Origin: Piromyces finnis
Taxonomy: Eukaryota; Neocallimastigomycota; Neocallimastigomycetes; Neocallimastigales; Neocallimastigaceae
DNA length: 64,000 nucleotides
Direction of reading: 5' to 3'
Assembly: GCA_002104945.1 (NCBI GenBank)
Contig: MCFH01000091.1
Span: 1 to 64,000 of the forward strand
Shown: positions 35,601 to 48,900 of the stretch, in pieces
How the letters are laid out: the number at the start of each line of letters is the position of its first letter
Position numbering within the stretch: position 1 is the stretch's first letter
Notes under the pieces: generated by a model
Database searches by the model: none
Told to the model about the DNA's origin: nothing
The model's input: the letters and a program-made list of their open reading frames with translations, nothing else
Program-made: the position numbers and the translations under genes

Positions 35601-36329
35601 ATATACACGTGACACAAAACAAGATTAGAGATGTAATTTACATTAAAAGAAAATATAAATTCCTAGACTTTACCTTAAAAAATAGTTAAAAAACTCATAA
35701 AGAATTAAAAATATATACATAATTTCCAGTTTTGAAATTAATAAATGATTTTTAAATTTAATTTTACATTTCATTTGAATATTTTCTTATAGTAAAGTTA
35801 AATATAAAGTTATAACAAAATAAAAATAAAAGTGAAATACTTTTTTTTTTAAAAAAAATTTTCAAAAAATTTACATAATTAAATAATACTATATTTAAAT
35901 TTAAAAATAATAATAAAAAAAGTTATTTAATATTAAAATATATTAAAATTATAAAAAATATTTTTTTAAACTATTTACAAATTTGAATTATGATATAAAT
36001 GAAAATTATATATAAATAAAATAATAAAAATAAGCTATAAAATTTTTAAATAATTTTAAAGACAAAGTATTCAAGTTATATATTTTAAAAGCAGTAAATT
36101 ATATTAATAAATAATTTTTTAATCAGTTATGTTTTTTTGGAAGTTTTATTTTTATTTATTAATTTTATTTTAAATTCTTTATTTCAATTTTTTTAATTAC
36201 TACATTAAATATATTTTGAAAAATAAATTTAATATAAATATATCTTTTTATTTAAAATTTACTATCATATATAAATTATAAATAAAAATAATTAACATTT
36301 TATAATGAGCTTACTTAAAGACAATGACC
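32671..36329. other. AT-rich stretch without a convincing gene
   Basis: Contains an (AACT)n microsatellite at 34,973-35,000. A less AT-rich patch at about 34,385-34,790 holds opposing frames of 69 (34,448-34,657, plus) and 61 codons (34,605-34,790, minus), neither recognisable; it might be a gene relic. Nothing else seen. Confidence 0.45.
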
Positions 36330-38154
36330 ATAGTTTTTTTGACAACCCACGCCACAATGATCATTTGTTTTTCCACAAATTCCTTCATAAGAACAACAAT
36401 ATCCTGAATGGCAATTTCCATAATTAAATCCACACAAGTTATTTTTTAGAATTGCTTGTTATAATATTACATTTACCATACTCAACTTGACATCCATTGC
36501 TGGTTTTGCATAAATCGTTACTATGATTATAACATTTTCCATTTGCACCACAACATTGATTGTTTTCACAAGATTGATTTCCCGAATTAATTCCACATCC
36601 GTAATAAATATAGTCTTTTGAATATACAACATGCTTTCCATTATTAATGAATAAATTAGGTCCTTCTTTAATTCCATTAATAATATTCTTTAAACCCAAT
36701 TTATTCAAATAATTTAGAACAGTCGTATAATTAAATTTTACATCATTATTCTCACTCATAATTGTTGCAATCACACCTGCTACAATTGGTGCTGAAAAGG
36801 ATGTACCTCTATTGACTATTGTTCTACATTTATTATTAACATTACAATAATCATATTTAACATAATATGGCGCATAAATATTTACAAATTCTCCATAATT
36901 TGAGTTCTTTGCTTTTCTATAATATTTATTATTCATAATATTAGTAGAGGCCTCGCTCATCGAAATGTCATATTTATGGTCACCACCAACATTATCAATC
37001 CCACCTACACAAATTACATTTTTATAGAAGCATGGATATTTTACTAAGTTTTTTTCTTTATCATAAACATTTACTCCTTCATTTCCTGCGGAAACAACTG
37101 TAATTATGCTCTTGCTTGAAAACCTTCCAATAAATTCTTCAATATATTTAAATATATTAATAGAATTACTTTGTTTTCCATTTAATTCGTAGTTACCTCC
37201 AAAAGTCATAATAATAATACCTTTATTATTTCTACATATTGATAAAATGTATCTAAGAGATTCAATAATATTAACGTCATTGATTTTATTAATTAAAATC
37301 CCATATATATTGGATAAACTAGCAACCCCATGATTTATCCAGCCGCTACTGAAGCAACTCCTGTACCATGATTATTTTGATTTAATGAAGAAAAACAAAA
37401 TTTCGAAGATTTTGTTATTTTTCTATCGCCGTCTGTAATGTTTATTGCACATTTTACAATGCGTTTTTCTATATTTGAAAAATCTTTAGTTCTAAAATCG
37501 AAACTTGTATCTAATATGAAAATGTCAATGCCTTCTCCTGATGATTCAGGATAATAATAGTTTGTATCATATTTATTTATTAATTTTTCATTAAACATGC
37601 CTTGAGATATTAATGATAAATGTAAATCTGTATTCTTTTTTATACTAATATTATTCCATCGTGTTTCTAATAAAATGTCAGATTTGCTATAATATGAATG
37701 CGACTGATATTCCATATTCCTTTCACAACTAATTACGAAAGGAAATGATTTTATAATGTCAACTAAATTATTAAAAAGATAAGCAAAGAATACTGATGTT
37801 TCACTAGAGTTGCTTTCCATAAGTTGAATATTCATTAATATTTATACTGTTTTCTCTTTTTTTTAATGAGTGTAGTTTAGATATTTTTTCTAATTTTTCT
37901 TGGTTTTTATATGTATTTGATTTTTTTTCTATCAAGCAATCAAGAGTATTCATGAATTCCTCAATGAATTCATTATGCTCTTGTTGCTTGTTAAAATACT
38001 TATTTGAATGACTATTACCTAAATATGTATTATTAACATAAATTAAATAATAATCGTCTTCTTTATATTCGGTAATTTCATTGCTACAAAATATAAATTT
38101 GTAGAATAATATTAATACAATATTAATAACTATTAATTTCAAATTAACAAGCAT
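36330..38154 (-). pseudogene. Decayed secreted subtilisin-like protease with two hevein-like domains
   Basis: Starts at ATG 38,154 with a hydrophobic N-terminus like a signal peptide (IVLILFYKFIFCS). The pieces are 37,804-38,154 (propeptide-like), 37,335-37,835 (catalytic Asp in IFILDTSFD, catalytic His in NNHGTGVASVAAG), and 36,439-37,334 (MTFGG, SAGNEG with oxyanion Asn, and Ser in GTSFSAPIVAG). A hevein-like chitin-binding domain follows (CGINSGNQSCENNQCC), then a second in another frame at 36,330-36,435 (CGFNYGNC ... GYCCSYEGICG). The catalytic triad (family S8) is intact, but frame breaks occur near 37,810, 37,335 and 36,440, all in homopolymer-rich or short-indel contexts. It is homologous to the gene at 51,811. 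The positions give no room for introns, so I call it a pseudogene, with assembly errors the alternative. Confidence 0.75.
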
Positions 38155-38431
38155 TCCTTTATTATTTTAAAGGAGGAAAGATATTATTTTATGCTATAAT
38201 CTAATATTTTTATAACTTTTATTATATAATAAATTTAATGTAAATTAAACCTTTCATTATATAATAAATTCTAGATTTGTACATTAAAGTAAATTGATGG
38301 CTAAAATATAATTATATATTAATTATATTAATATAAATAAATATTTATATTTTGTTTTAAATATTATAGAAAGCATAAAAATTCAAATTACGGAAAAGGT
38401 GTAAATATATTATTTATAAAATATTTAATCC

Positions 38432-39400
38432 AATGGTTTTATTTCCAAATATTAATAAATTAAAAGATTTAATTTGACCATATATATATAATGAATATAT
38501 AGAAGATGAGAATGGAAATTACCCAGGTATAATAAATCATTCAAATTGGGATTTATACTCTTATGAATTATGGGATGCTAATTCAGAATTTACTACAGTT
38601 AATAATCCACAATGGAATATATCTTCTGAATAAAATATTGGATTCTCAAAAATATAAATTTTTATGTTCATATTATAAAATGGAATGTGATAATAAATAT
38701 ATTAATGAAATATATACTTATACTATTAATAAGAATGTTGAATATAAAGGAAATTATAATCGTTCAGACGTTGCTATTGAATATGAAAATTATATAGAAG
38801 ATAAAAGATGTGGAGCACAATATTGTAATATTAAATGTAACTATAATAAATGTTGTAGTAAATATGGATATTATGGGGAAAGTAAAAAATACTGTGACAG
38901 TGATAATGGATGCCAATTTGAATTTGGTAATTGTATTCAATATAACAATAAAAATAATAATTTAATTATTTCAATACCATTTAGTATTAAAGAAAGTTTA
39001 AATAAAACTTTAATTTATTACAAAAATATTACCGAGATATTAGCCATAACAGAAATTAGTATTACAACTAAAATTAAATATAGCAAATATTATAATGAAT
39101 GTTTAGGTGAAAATTATTATTTTGGAGTTAATGAATTAAAAAATTTTAATTTAATTAAGGCAAAATATTGTGGAAATAATAAATCACTCAGTAAATATAT
39201 TAATTGTTTAATAAAAAATGAAAACAATCCTTTATATATATGTATTTAGTAAATAATAATGGAAGTTCATCTGACTATTGTTTAAATATTAGTAAAGAAA
39301 GAAGTAATAAATCATATTATTTAACTATAAATAAATGTTCCAAAACTAATTATATTTTTAAATTGATGAATCATTTAATAATTATGAAAATAAAAAAGTA
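38432..39400 (+). pseudogene. Decayed hevein/lectin-like secreted protein
   Basis: Readable from an ATG at 38,432. The first 60 codons (with an internal TGA) include NGNYPGIINHSNWDLYSYE. A frame change near 38,630 leads into 38,633-39,249. This holds a Cys-rich hevein-like domain (RCGAQYCNIKCNYNKCC ... GCQFEFGNC) and then a segment with ECLGENYYFGVNE. After the stop at 39,249 the frame still reads SSSDYCLNISKERSNKSYYL, which matches the C-terminal module of the large protein at 58,400 (SDYCLSLSNSKNND). It lies divergently to the protease relic. The N-terminal part is unidentified. Confidence 0.55.
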
Positions 39401-42400
39401 GAGAATTCACCAAATATTATTGTTTATAAAAAAAATAACAAATTGTTAACCAGTAATAATGGCATTGCATACCATATTATCTTTATTACTCAGATATATT
39501 AAAAATAAAAGAATATAAAAACCCTAATTCATACAAAAATTATAAATAGAATAGAACAAAAAATAAAAATTATATTGAAACTCTAACAACAACAGAGTAT
39601 AAAGCTATTATTAATTATATAACAACAAATAATATAATTTCAACCACAATTAAAGTAGAAAATTATTAAAAAAAGTTAAATAAAATTCAAATAATTTATA
39701 TATATATTAAATAATTCATTAATTTTTTTATTTCAATATATATATTAATTTAATTTATTTTAAATAATTTTTTAAATTTTAAAAAATTATTTAATAAATT
39801 TGAATTATATTCTATATTATTTATGGAAATTGTAATAAAAATTAAAATTAAAATTATATTTAATATTTAATAATTTAATAAATAAAATGTAAAAAGTATA
39901 TATATATTTATTTATTTATATCTACTTATTATAGTCTATTGTAAAAAATGTTATATTTTTAATATTTAATTATTATTTATTTATATAAAAATTGAAAAAA
40001 AATATATACACTCTCATTATATCATTTTATATTTACATTAAATGTATGGTTTATATATTAAATTTAACTAGAGTATGTTATAATATATTTAATTGTATTT
40101 GATTATAAATGTTTATAAATATATGTATCATGTATAGGATACTAATAAAATATTATATAATTAATAAATTCAACATAAAGTAAAAACCTAATTAAATAAA
40201 AAAGTTTTATTACATTATTTACTAAATATTTTTTATATATTTTCTGTATAACATAATAATATTTTATTATTACAAAAAATTAGTTTATATTTTGAAATTA
40301 TTTTCATTAAAAATCATTAAATAGAATTTAATTCATATTTATAAATTAAAATTAACAATAAAGAAATATCATAACGTAAATTATTTGAATATACTCTTTT
40401 TAAGCTATTAACATTTTATATTCTATGCTTTTATATATTAAATCTTATTATCATAATTATAATTTAAATTTTATAAATAAAATATAACAATTAATTTTGA
40501 ATTAACAAGCATTTTTTTTATTATTTTTTTAAAAAAAAGCTATTATTTAATGATATAAACTAATATTTTTATATATAACTATTGTTAAATAATAAATTTA
40601 ATGTATATTAAACTTTTCATTATATAATAAATTCTAGAATTGTACATTAAAATAAATTGACGGCTAAAATATAAATATACATTAATTATATTAATATAAA
40701 TAAATATTTATATTTTGTAATTTACATTTAATAATTTGTTTAGAATTTTAATATAATTGAAAGTAAAACTTGCATATTGAAACTATTTAATATATAGGAT
40801 TAATGTTTATGATACTACACTTATAAATTTTATAATATTTAAATGTGATTTTAATCTTTTATAAAATCGAAATCGCTAAATATATTTTTTAATTATTATA
40901 TAAATATTATAATTATAAAGAAATTTAATTGTGTAACAATTTAAATAAATTAATTACATGCCGTCTAAATATTAAGAATAAATTAAATATAATATATTAT
41001 TTATAATATCCAAATTAATTATTTAAGTTTTATTGTTTAAATAATATGAAATTCTCTATATAATAATTATATTTATATATAAAATATATAATACATATTA
41101 TTTAATAATTAATATATAAATATTATATAAATAATATACAATGAAAATAATAATAAATTTTTTATTATAAATGAACTTAATAAATATATTAAAAATATGG
41201 AATTCTATTGTTTATTATAAATATTAATATATAATAAAACAATATTCAATTAAAGTTCTTTATTTAAAATAATAGTGTTTCATAATAAAGCATAAATGAT
41301 TAATATTCTTTAAAAACATTTTAAAAAATAAATTTTAAAAATTTAAGTAGTTCTAAATTGAACAATTTATTGAAAAATACATGTTAATTTATATACAATA
41401 ATAATCTGTTACTTTTAATCGGATTTAGAGAATGTCTTATATATTATATATATATAAATTATTAAAATAAATTCTAATCTTCTATGAATGTGATAATTTC
41501 TTTTATGGAGTCCTATATTCTTAGTAAGTAACATATCATTTATTTTTACTAATCTACTAAAATATGACTATATACGATTATATTATTAAATAATGTTTTT
41601 ATAACAATTTATATTATATCAAATTTTATATCTAAAAAAAAATACAAATAGAATAAAAATAGTTAAAAAATAAAGATATACAGTTGAAAATATATCTTGA
41701 GATTAAAAACCCTTTATATTCATTTTTATTATTACTATTAATAACAAAAAATTAATTTAATTTTAATTAAAAATTTACATTATTATAGAAACTTAATAAT
41801 TTATGTATTAATTCACTTATATTGAAACATTTAGTATAATAGAATCAAGCTACAAATTGTATATAATAAAGAAATTCTTCATGTATATTAAATTTTAATT
41901 AATATTATATATTGATAATTATAATATGTTAATAAAATTTATATAAAATAAAGTTTATATAATATTTTTAAAGGAAACATTATTTAATGAAAAAATATAA
42001 TATATTTTTACTCTTTAAGTAATTGACTAATTAATATTGTTTTAAAAAGAGAAGTTATATTAAGTCATTTATTTTACAAATAATTAAAAAATATATATAA
42101 ATTATCTTAGTTTTTATATAATATTTTTATTTATTAATTATTAATAGTATTAATTACACAAAAGTTTTAATGAAATTTTTATAGAATTTTGTTTACATAC
42201 ATTTTATATATAAATATAGTATTGCTTAATATATTTATAAATGCATTTTTCTATAATACATAATAAACTTTATTTTATAATTATATATATGAATGAAACA
42301 CTACTTAAAATAATTTATATTTTTAATTAAAATTACATATATACTAATTATAATTTTTTTTAAATAACAAGTTCATTTCTTTATTTTTATAATAATTTTA

Positions 42401-43192
42401 AAGTATTAAAGAAATGTTGACTATTTTTAAATGCTTCCAGAAGGTAGTTATGTTCCCCTGATATTTAATATTGGATAATAATAGATCTAGAGGCTCCATG
42501 TATATAATTAATAGTTGCTACCATTTTATTTATACATTAAGCTTTGCCACATATATTCATATAACATATAAACTGCCTCTATATTCCCCTTATTAAAAAG
42601 AAATATATATAATTTAAATTCAATTATAATATTAAAATTCTCACTTAAAATATTGAGAGAGTAACAAAGTGTTAATAATACAATTTATAATTTGAATTTA
42701 ATATATGATTAATTTAATATAATTATAATTAAATACTATATTTAGTATTATATATTTAATATTTTAATAAAATTTAAATAAATTTAATATGTTATAAAAC
42801 TTTTATCTTTACATATTATTATTATTATAAAAAATAGGGTTTAGATTTTATTAAAACCATAAATCTTAATAATCATAATTTATTTTTAAATTATGATTAT
42901 TGGTTTAAATATATTAGATATATTAAAATTTATATTTTACTATAATAGTATTTATATTTGTTAATTTTAATTAATATCGAATCATATATATTTTATTTTT
43001 TAATTATTATATTTAAGCTTTATAAAATAAAAAAATAATTAGTAATAAAACCAAAATTTTGTAAAATTAGTAATTTTTAAAAATTTTTATATATATTTGT
43101 GAAATTATTATTATTTCTTTAAATAAAAATATTGAAATCATATTAAATAAAGTAGTGAAATAAAAATATATAATCATAATATTTTAAATATA
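39401..43192. other. AT-rich stretch without a gene
   Basis: Almost pure A/T for long distances. Bases about 40,490-40,730 resemble 38,150-38,350 (shared AATTAACAAGCAT..., TAAACTTTTCATTATATAAT and AAATTGACGGCTAAAATATA-like blocks), so the promoter region of the protease relic has a second copy here, without coding sequence. A slightly less AT-rich patch at 42,430-42,600 gave nothing readable. Confidence 0.5.
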
Positions 43193-43914
43193 ATGAATTT
43201 AAAAGAATTACTAAATATTATTAATGTTTTACAGATTATATACTATATTATTGTTGCAATTATTGTTATAGGAATTTTAACTATAATAATAATCTATATA
43301 ACTAATAAAAGAAAAAACATTTTTAACAAAAATATAAATAATTTAAAGAAAAAAGGAACGAAAATAATGATAAAAACAAATATGTTAACAATGTTAATAA
43401 TTTAAAACTATGCGTTTCAAAAGAAAATAAAATAAATAATGAAAAGGATAATAATAGTAATAACAGTAATAAAATTTTAACTAATATTAATACCAATATA
43501 TCATCAAATTTAAATTCGAATAAAAATAGTAGTAGAAAAGAGATATACTTAAAAAAAAGTTTTAATAATAATAATACATTATTACCTAATGAACCACCAA
43601 ATTTAATTATAAGTATGCCTAGTGCACCTTCAGAGAACATTATTTATAGACCTTGTGCACCATCGGAAAACATTATTAATAAACCTTGCACCCCTTCAGG
43701 AATAATTGTAAATAGTAAAAATGGATGTTTTGAAACTACTAATAATGTATCTAACGTTCAATATATAATGAATGATAATATATATAGTTCAAAGTCTAAA
43801 ATAATAGAAAGAAATTCAATAATTCGTAAAGAAAACGATTTAAATAATATTTGTGCGCCTCTTTCTCCAATTAATATATCATTTATAGAAACATCTTTTT
43901 TCCAATCAATATAA
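43193..43914 (+). CDS. Single-pass membrane protein with proline motif repeats; apparent frameshift
   Basis: The first frame (43,193-43,405) has an uncharged helix at residues about 15-37 (IIYYIIVAIIVIGILTIIII) followed by NKRK, a typical membrane anchor with stop-transfer charges. In a second frame, open from about 43,355 through 43,914, the protein continues as an Asn/Ser/Lys-rich tail with NEPPN and three related units, SAPSENIIYRP, CAPSENIINKP and CTPSGIIVN. The two frames overlap at an A-rich run (AAGAAAAAAGG near 43,350). The simplest reading is one gene of about 240 residues with a one-base slip there: an assembly error, a mutation, or recoding. I do not recognise the family. It has no obvious neighbours in function. 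Confidence 0.45.
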
Positions 43915-44672
43915 TCCAACAATTCATAAAATTTTAAATATCACAAGTTTAAAGTGTAATATATAAATTTTAAAGCACTCGATTGTGAGGTAAAATTTTA
44001 AAATATATGAAATTTATTTATCTATATAATTAATTTTTAAATATTTATTATGATTTTTAATAATAATTATTAATATTTTTATTCAAATATACTACTAATT
44101 TTTTGAAATAAAAAATAAAATTATTATTTAGCATTTATAAATAAAATATAAGTAATGCTAGTTTCAAAAAAATAATAAACTCTAATTTAAAATTAAAAAT
44201 ATTAAAAAGTTAATTATATAGGTAGTTTATGAAGAATAAAATTAATAAAAACTAAATAAAAAATAAAATAACTAATGAAACTATATTAAGACAAATATAT
44301 AATAAAAATTAATTTTGTTCAAGAAAATACCTTATTATTTTACATATAAGAAAATCATTAATTATAATTATATGTATATATGAAATGAATAAAATAAAAG
44401 AAATTTAAATAAAATTTTGCTAAAAATATTGATGTATATTTAATTATTAATTATTTGTTATTAATTATTATATAATTTATTTATTCTTTTATTTATTTTT
44501 AATATTTTTTGAAGAAAGAATCTAATATTTATAACTATTTATATAATATAATAAAATAAAATAATATATATATATTATTTATATCATTTAAAAAAAAATT
44601 ATATAAATTTTAAAAATAAATAGGAAATTCTAATTTAAAAATTTATGTAACTACGATTTTTTATATATTAAA
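43915..44672. other. AT-rich stretch without a gene
   Basis: No coding frame or repeat seen; A/T homopolymers only. Confidence 0.55.
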
Positions 44673-45745
44673 TTAAAAAACTATAAAATTAGAATTGTCT
44701 TTAGTAAATGAATAAAGAGTTCCATCTAAATTTCTTTTTACTAATAATAAATGAGGTTTATTAATGTTATCCGGATATATTATTTCCAATGACACTTTAC
44801 AAGGGTAATAAATTTCATTTTCCCATACACCATAAACTATGAATTTTTCATTATTTTCATGCAATACATTGTAATGAAAAGCGGATACGTTTTAATCATT
44901 TTACATAGAAATGAAAATGATGGCAGGGTAATGTGAAATTCTTCTGCATCCTTTATTATTGGTATTTTAGGTATTACTTCTGAATAATTGGAACTCAATA
45001 GATAAAATTTTTCATTTTTATATTCTTTTTCTGCTATTAAAATAGTAGTTGTTGCTGTATCATTATCTAAGACGTATTGCTTAATGCATTTATTTAGTTT
45101 GGTACTACCTGTAATAAAAATAGAATTTTTTTATTCATAGAAAATATAGCCTGTTAAAGTCCATCATTAAAATTAAACCAATTATCTTTTGGGCCTACCA
45201 CAAATTCAAATCGATAATTAGGAAATTTATATAATTTAGAAGTGTTTAATATAACTATTAAAAAGAGAATGAAAGGATTAAAATTGAAAACGTGGTTAAA
45301 AACGCAATACGGATATACATTAATATCATTAACAATAGAAAAAGAAACTATGTTAACATCATTTGAACTGTAATTTTTATTTAGTATTTTTAATTGGTTG
45401 TGATGAAGTAAGTCATTTATTTTATCCAAGTCTTTTTGACTTGAATCCTAATGTATATTTCTCATTTAGGACTGTGGTAAATTTACTAGATATTTCCGGG
45501 ATTTCGAAATATATACGATATAAATGCAATAACTAAAAGCATATAGAATATAAATAAATTTAAAGGGAATTGGCTTTTACAATGTTCGTTTAGTTCATGG
45601 ATTATTTTAAAGTAGGCAACTTCACTTTTTTCCTTATACTTTCTTATGACTTTAACACATTTAGGTATTACGTTATTATCCTTATATTTTTTATTTGTTG
45701 AAAGAATAATTTTATATCCCGAATTTTCCGAAGCTCTATAGTTAT
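44673..45745 (-). pseudogene. Unidentified decayed gene
   Basis: On the minus strand a chain of frames reads as one protein with about five breaks. From 45,745: NNYRASENSGYKIILS, then a lysine-rich stretch, then a hydrophobic segment (LNLFIFYMLLVIAFISYIF), then 45,154-45,429 (with VNDINVYPYCVFNHV), then about 44,880-45,110 (with TATTTILIAEKEYKNEKF), then 44,673-44,864 (GVWENEIYYPCKVSLEI). Codon content is protein-like throughout, unlike the flanks. The hydrophobic segment suggests a membrane anchor. I do not recognise the family. The 5' end is unclear because it meets a plus-strand open stretch at about 45,702. Confidence 0.45.
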
Positions 45746-45935
45746 TGTTATTCCATTGAATTTACGGAATATTATTAAAATAACAAAATATATAGGTCTT
45801 GATGAAGCCAGTAGTGAAATCCACATATTTAACGGAAAACCAGATCCTTCAAATTTCAACGGCGAACACTTAGACGAATCAGATTTTTTTATTTCTTTAT
45901 GGAAAAAAGCAAAGTTGCAAATGGAAATAACATAA
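45702..45935 (+). other. Possible N-terminal extension of the 1467-residue orphan
   Basis: An open plus-strand stretch without ATG reads IGLDEASSEIHIFNGKPDPS and then NFNGEHLDESDFFISLW, more protein-like than chance. It runs out of frame just after the ATG of the next gene, at a run of six A (45,902-45,907). It could be the true 5' part of that gene joined by a one-base slip, or an exon whose upstream part is lost. The minus-strand reading of the same bases is less convincing. Confidence 0.3.
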
Positions 45936-48900
45936 ATGATTATCAAGCCATTAGCGTTATTGAAAATGAATACGTTAAAAGTAGTACTGGAGAAAATATG
46001 TATATGAAAGCAGTAGGAAGAATGGGAATTAACAATATACCCTTTAATAATGAAGTAATTGACACTGATAGTAACAAAGTGTATAATGATTTAAGCAGTT
46101 TAAGTAATAATGGACCCGGCTTAATAACTACAAAAATAAAGAGTAATATTGAATTTTTCGATAAATATAATAAATCGGATTTAAAAAAAAGTGATTTTAA
46201 TATTGTAACAGTCAATGATATAAATTCAAAAATTATTGATTTGAATGATAAACTAGATGAAAATCTTCGTAAACTTAAAGACATAAATAATGATAATAAA
46301 TTGAGTGATAAAGAAAAAAAGGAAAGAAGAAATAATGTTTTGGAAGAAAAGAAATATTTATTGGAAAAACAAAAAGAATTTAATGACATTTTAAATGATT
46401 TACAAAAAAATTATAATACAAAGGATAATTTTTATCTTGATTTTGAATATGGTAAAAATATTAAAACTATTAAAGAAGACGTTGAAATGTTAGATGAAGG
46501 TATCGACAAATATGGTATTGAAAGTTATAAGCTAAATGATAAAAACGAAAGCAACAATAGTAATATTGAAAAGTACTTTGTTTTGGATATCAAAGAAGAA
46601 GCAGATTTCAAAAATAAAAAGAATTATGTTTTAAATTATTTAGTTAGCGGTGATGGAAAAAAATATGTATCAGTTGATAATAATTATTTTTATAATGCCA
46701 GAATTAGCAACTTTAATCATAATTACTTTGAATCGATTGATAGTCTTAATCCACAAGATCCATTCACAGATTATGAAAATACTTCTATTATGAATTCTAT
46801 TAAAAATTCTGAATTCCAAGATGGTATGACTATAGAAAAGTTTAAAGAAAAATTTAGCGATGAACTTCGTTCTAAAGAGACTTTTACAAAATTCAGACTA
46901 GTAAGAAAAATTAATAATAATAATAATAATAATAATAGTAATAATAATAATAATAATAGTAATAATAATATTGATCCTACAAATGAAGTTGAATCACCTA
47001 CCTTCTCTACCGGTGGAAATAATCAAAACCAAAATATTAATAATGCTGATTTTTACGAGAGAAATGTGAAATGTATAAAAATTTTAGGATATTTGGTACA
47101 AAGATCACGAGAAACAGCAGTATCTGCCGAAGGAAAATTATTAAAATTTGATGTACGAAATAATGGTGGGATATTGAGAAAACTAATTAAATCTATAAAA
47201 ATTCCTTTAGGTATTAAAACCCAAGATCAGTTACCAGTTCATAATGATCCATCTAACACCAATAATAACGGTGTTATAAACATATTATATTTGCCACAAT
47301 CAGATGCATTAGGGAATCATGTTGATGTTGAATCTAATTTCAAAGATTCTAAATTTAATAGTCTTAGAAATCACTTACAAAGTAATAATAAAATTGATGA
47401 TAATTATGGATTCATATTAACACCAACTGAGTATAATTCAATTGACGCTTCATATAAAGATTTTTATACGGCAATTACTATTGGTGATATTGAAGATGGA
47501 ACAGGTAATCTATATACTCCACCAGGAAATGGAGGAAATGGACAAAAAGGAAAACTAACATTTTATGTTTTCAACAAAGACAAAAATGGTGACAATATAA
47601 AAATTAAAAATCCTCTTAAAGCGGATAACCAGCATACCATCAATAATCATGTTATTGTTATGGATAAAGTTATTAACATGGCTTCACACTTTACAAATGC
47701 CTGCAGTCAAGGAGGGAATTCAGCTGCCGGTACGTCGTCTTCTAGAGTAATAACAAAAAGAGCCGACAATGTAAGGTGTCCATGTAATAAAGCAAAATAT
47801 AGCGATTTAAATAAATATAAAAATAAATTCGATAATACCAAGATTGAAAATATGATTTCTTCTTTAACAAATGATCTCAAGTTACAAGAATATGAAGAAG
47901 CCATAAATGAAATTGATAAAAGTGAAAGCGAGTTTATAAAAGCGGCAGCCGATATGATGGATAGTCAAAACGACAAAATAGATATGGAAGGAAGAATTTC
48001 GGGTTCAGGAGAAAACAAAAAATTTATATATAATGATGTCAGTTCAGAGATTGAAGTTATGATGAAGTTATCAGAGAATATCCTCAACAACATTTCAAAT
48101 CCAACGGTGATCAAAACACGTTTATGGATATCGAGAATGAATCTTTTCTATAGCAAAATGAAGAAATATTTAAAAAACTTAAAAAAAATTGCAAAGTATA
48201 CAAGATCAAAAGAAGACAACGAAAAGATTAATAATGTTGTATTAATGAAGAATTCCATATACCAATCTACAAAGGAAAATTTAAATAATGAAGATTTTAT
48301 CAAACTAAGTAATGGAGGAACCGAAAACTTTGAAAACTTTTTAAGTATAAATGACCAGCAATCAGAATTGGAAATCGAAGCTATTAATAATTACGTTTCT
48401 TTTCTGTCATTATTTGATGATAATGATGATGGTAATAGTAATGGAAATGGTCAGTCCAACGAAAATGATAATAATAACGATAATGTCGTATCAGCAAATA
48501 ATGATGGCCTGGCAGTCGAAATGGATGATAATGGAAATTTCGGTAGTAGTATAGATGTTAAAAGTATTGATGTTAAAGCATCTTCTTATGGAGAAGCTTT
48601 AGAATTAATTACAGATAAACTCTTGAATCGCATTGATTATGCTGATGATAAAGAAAAAGACAGCATAGCAAGATCTCTTGGGAAAATTTATCGTTCTTTA
48701 TCTTTACGTTCTATTTCTGATCCTGATCCGGACACCACCGCTACTTTGAATCATTTATATAGTGCTGTATATGATAAATTAACCAATAGCAATCCGGAAT
48801 ATAAGGAAGAGTTAGAAAAGCCTATGAACAATGAAAAATCAAGTTATTTAAGTAAAAGAGAAAAGGCATATACTCAAAAATTAAATTTAGTAAAAGATAA

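Noticed and set aside
37335-37835. Introns explaining breaks in the protease relic
   Set aside because: Conserved motif GTGVASVAAG passes into the next segment with a one-base shift; no GT-AG sequence of plausible size fits between them.
45943-46389. 148-codon minus-strand frame
   Set aside because: A Leu/Phe/Ser-rich shadow of the orphan gene's Asn/Lys-rich coding strand.
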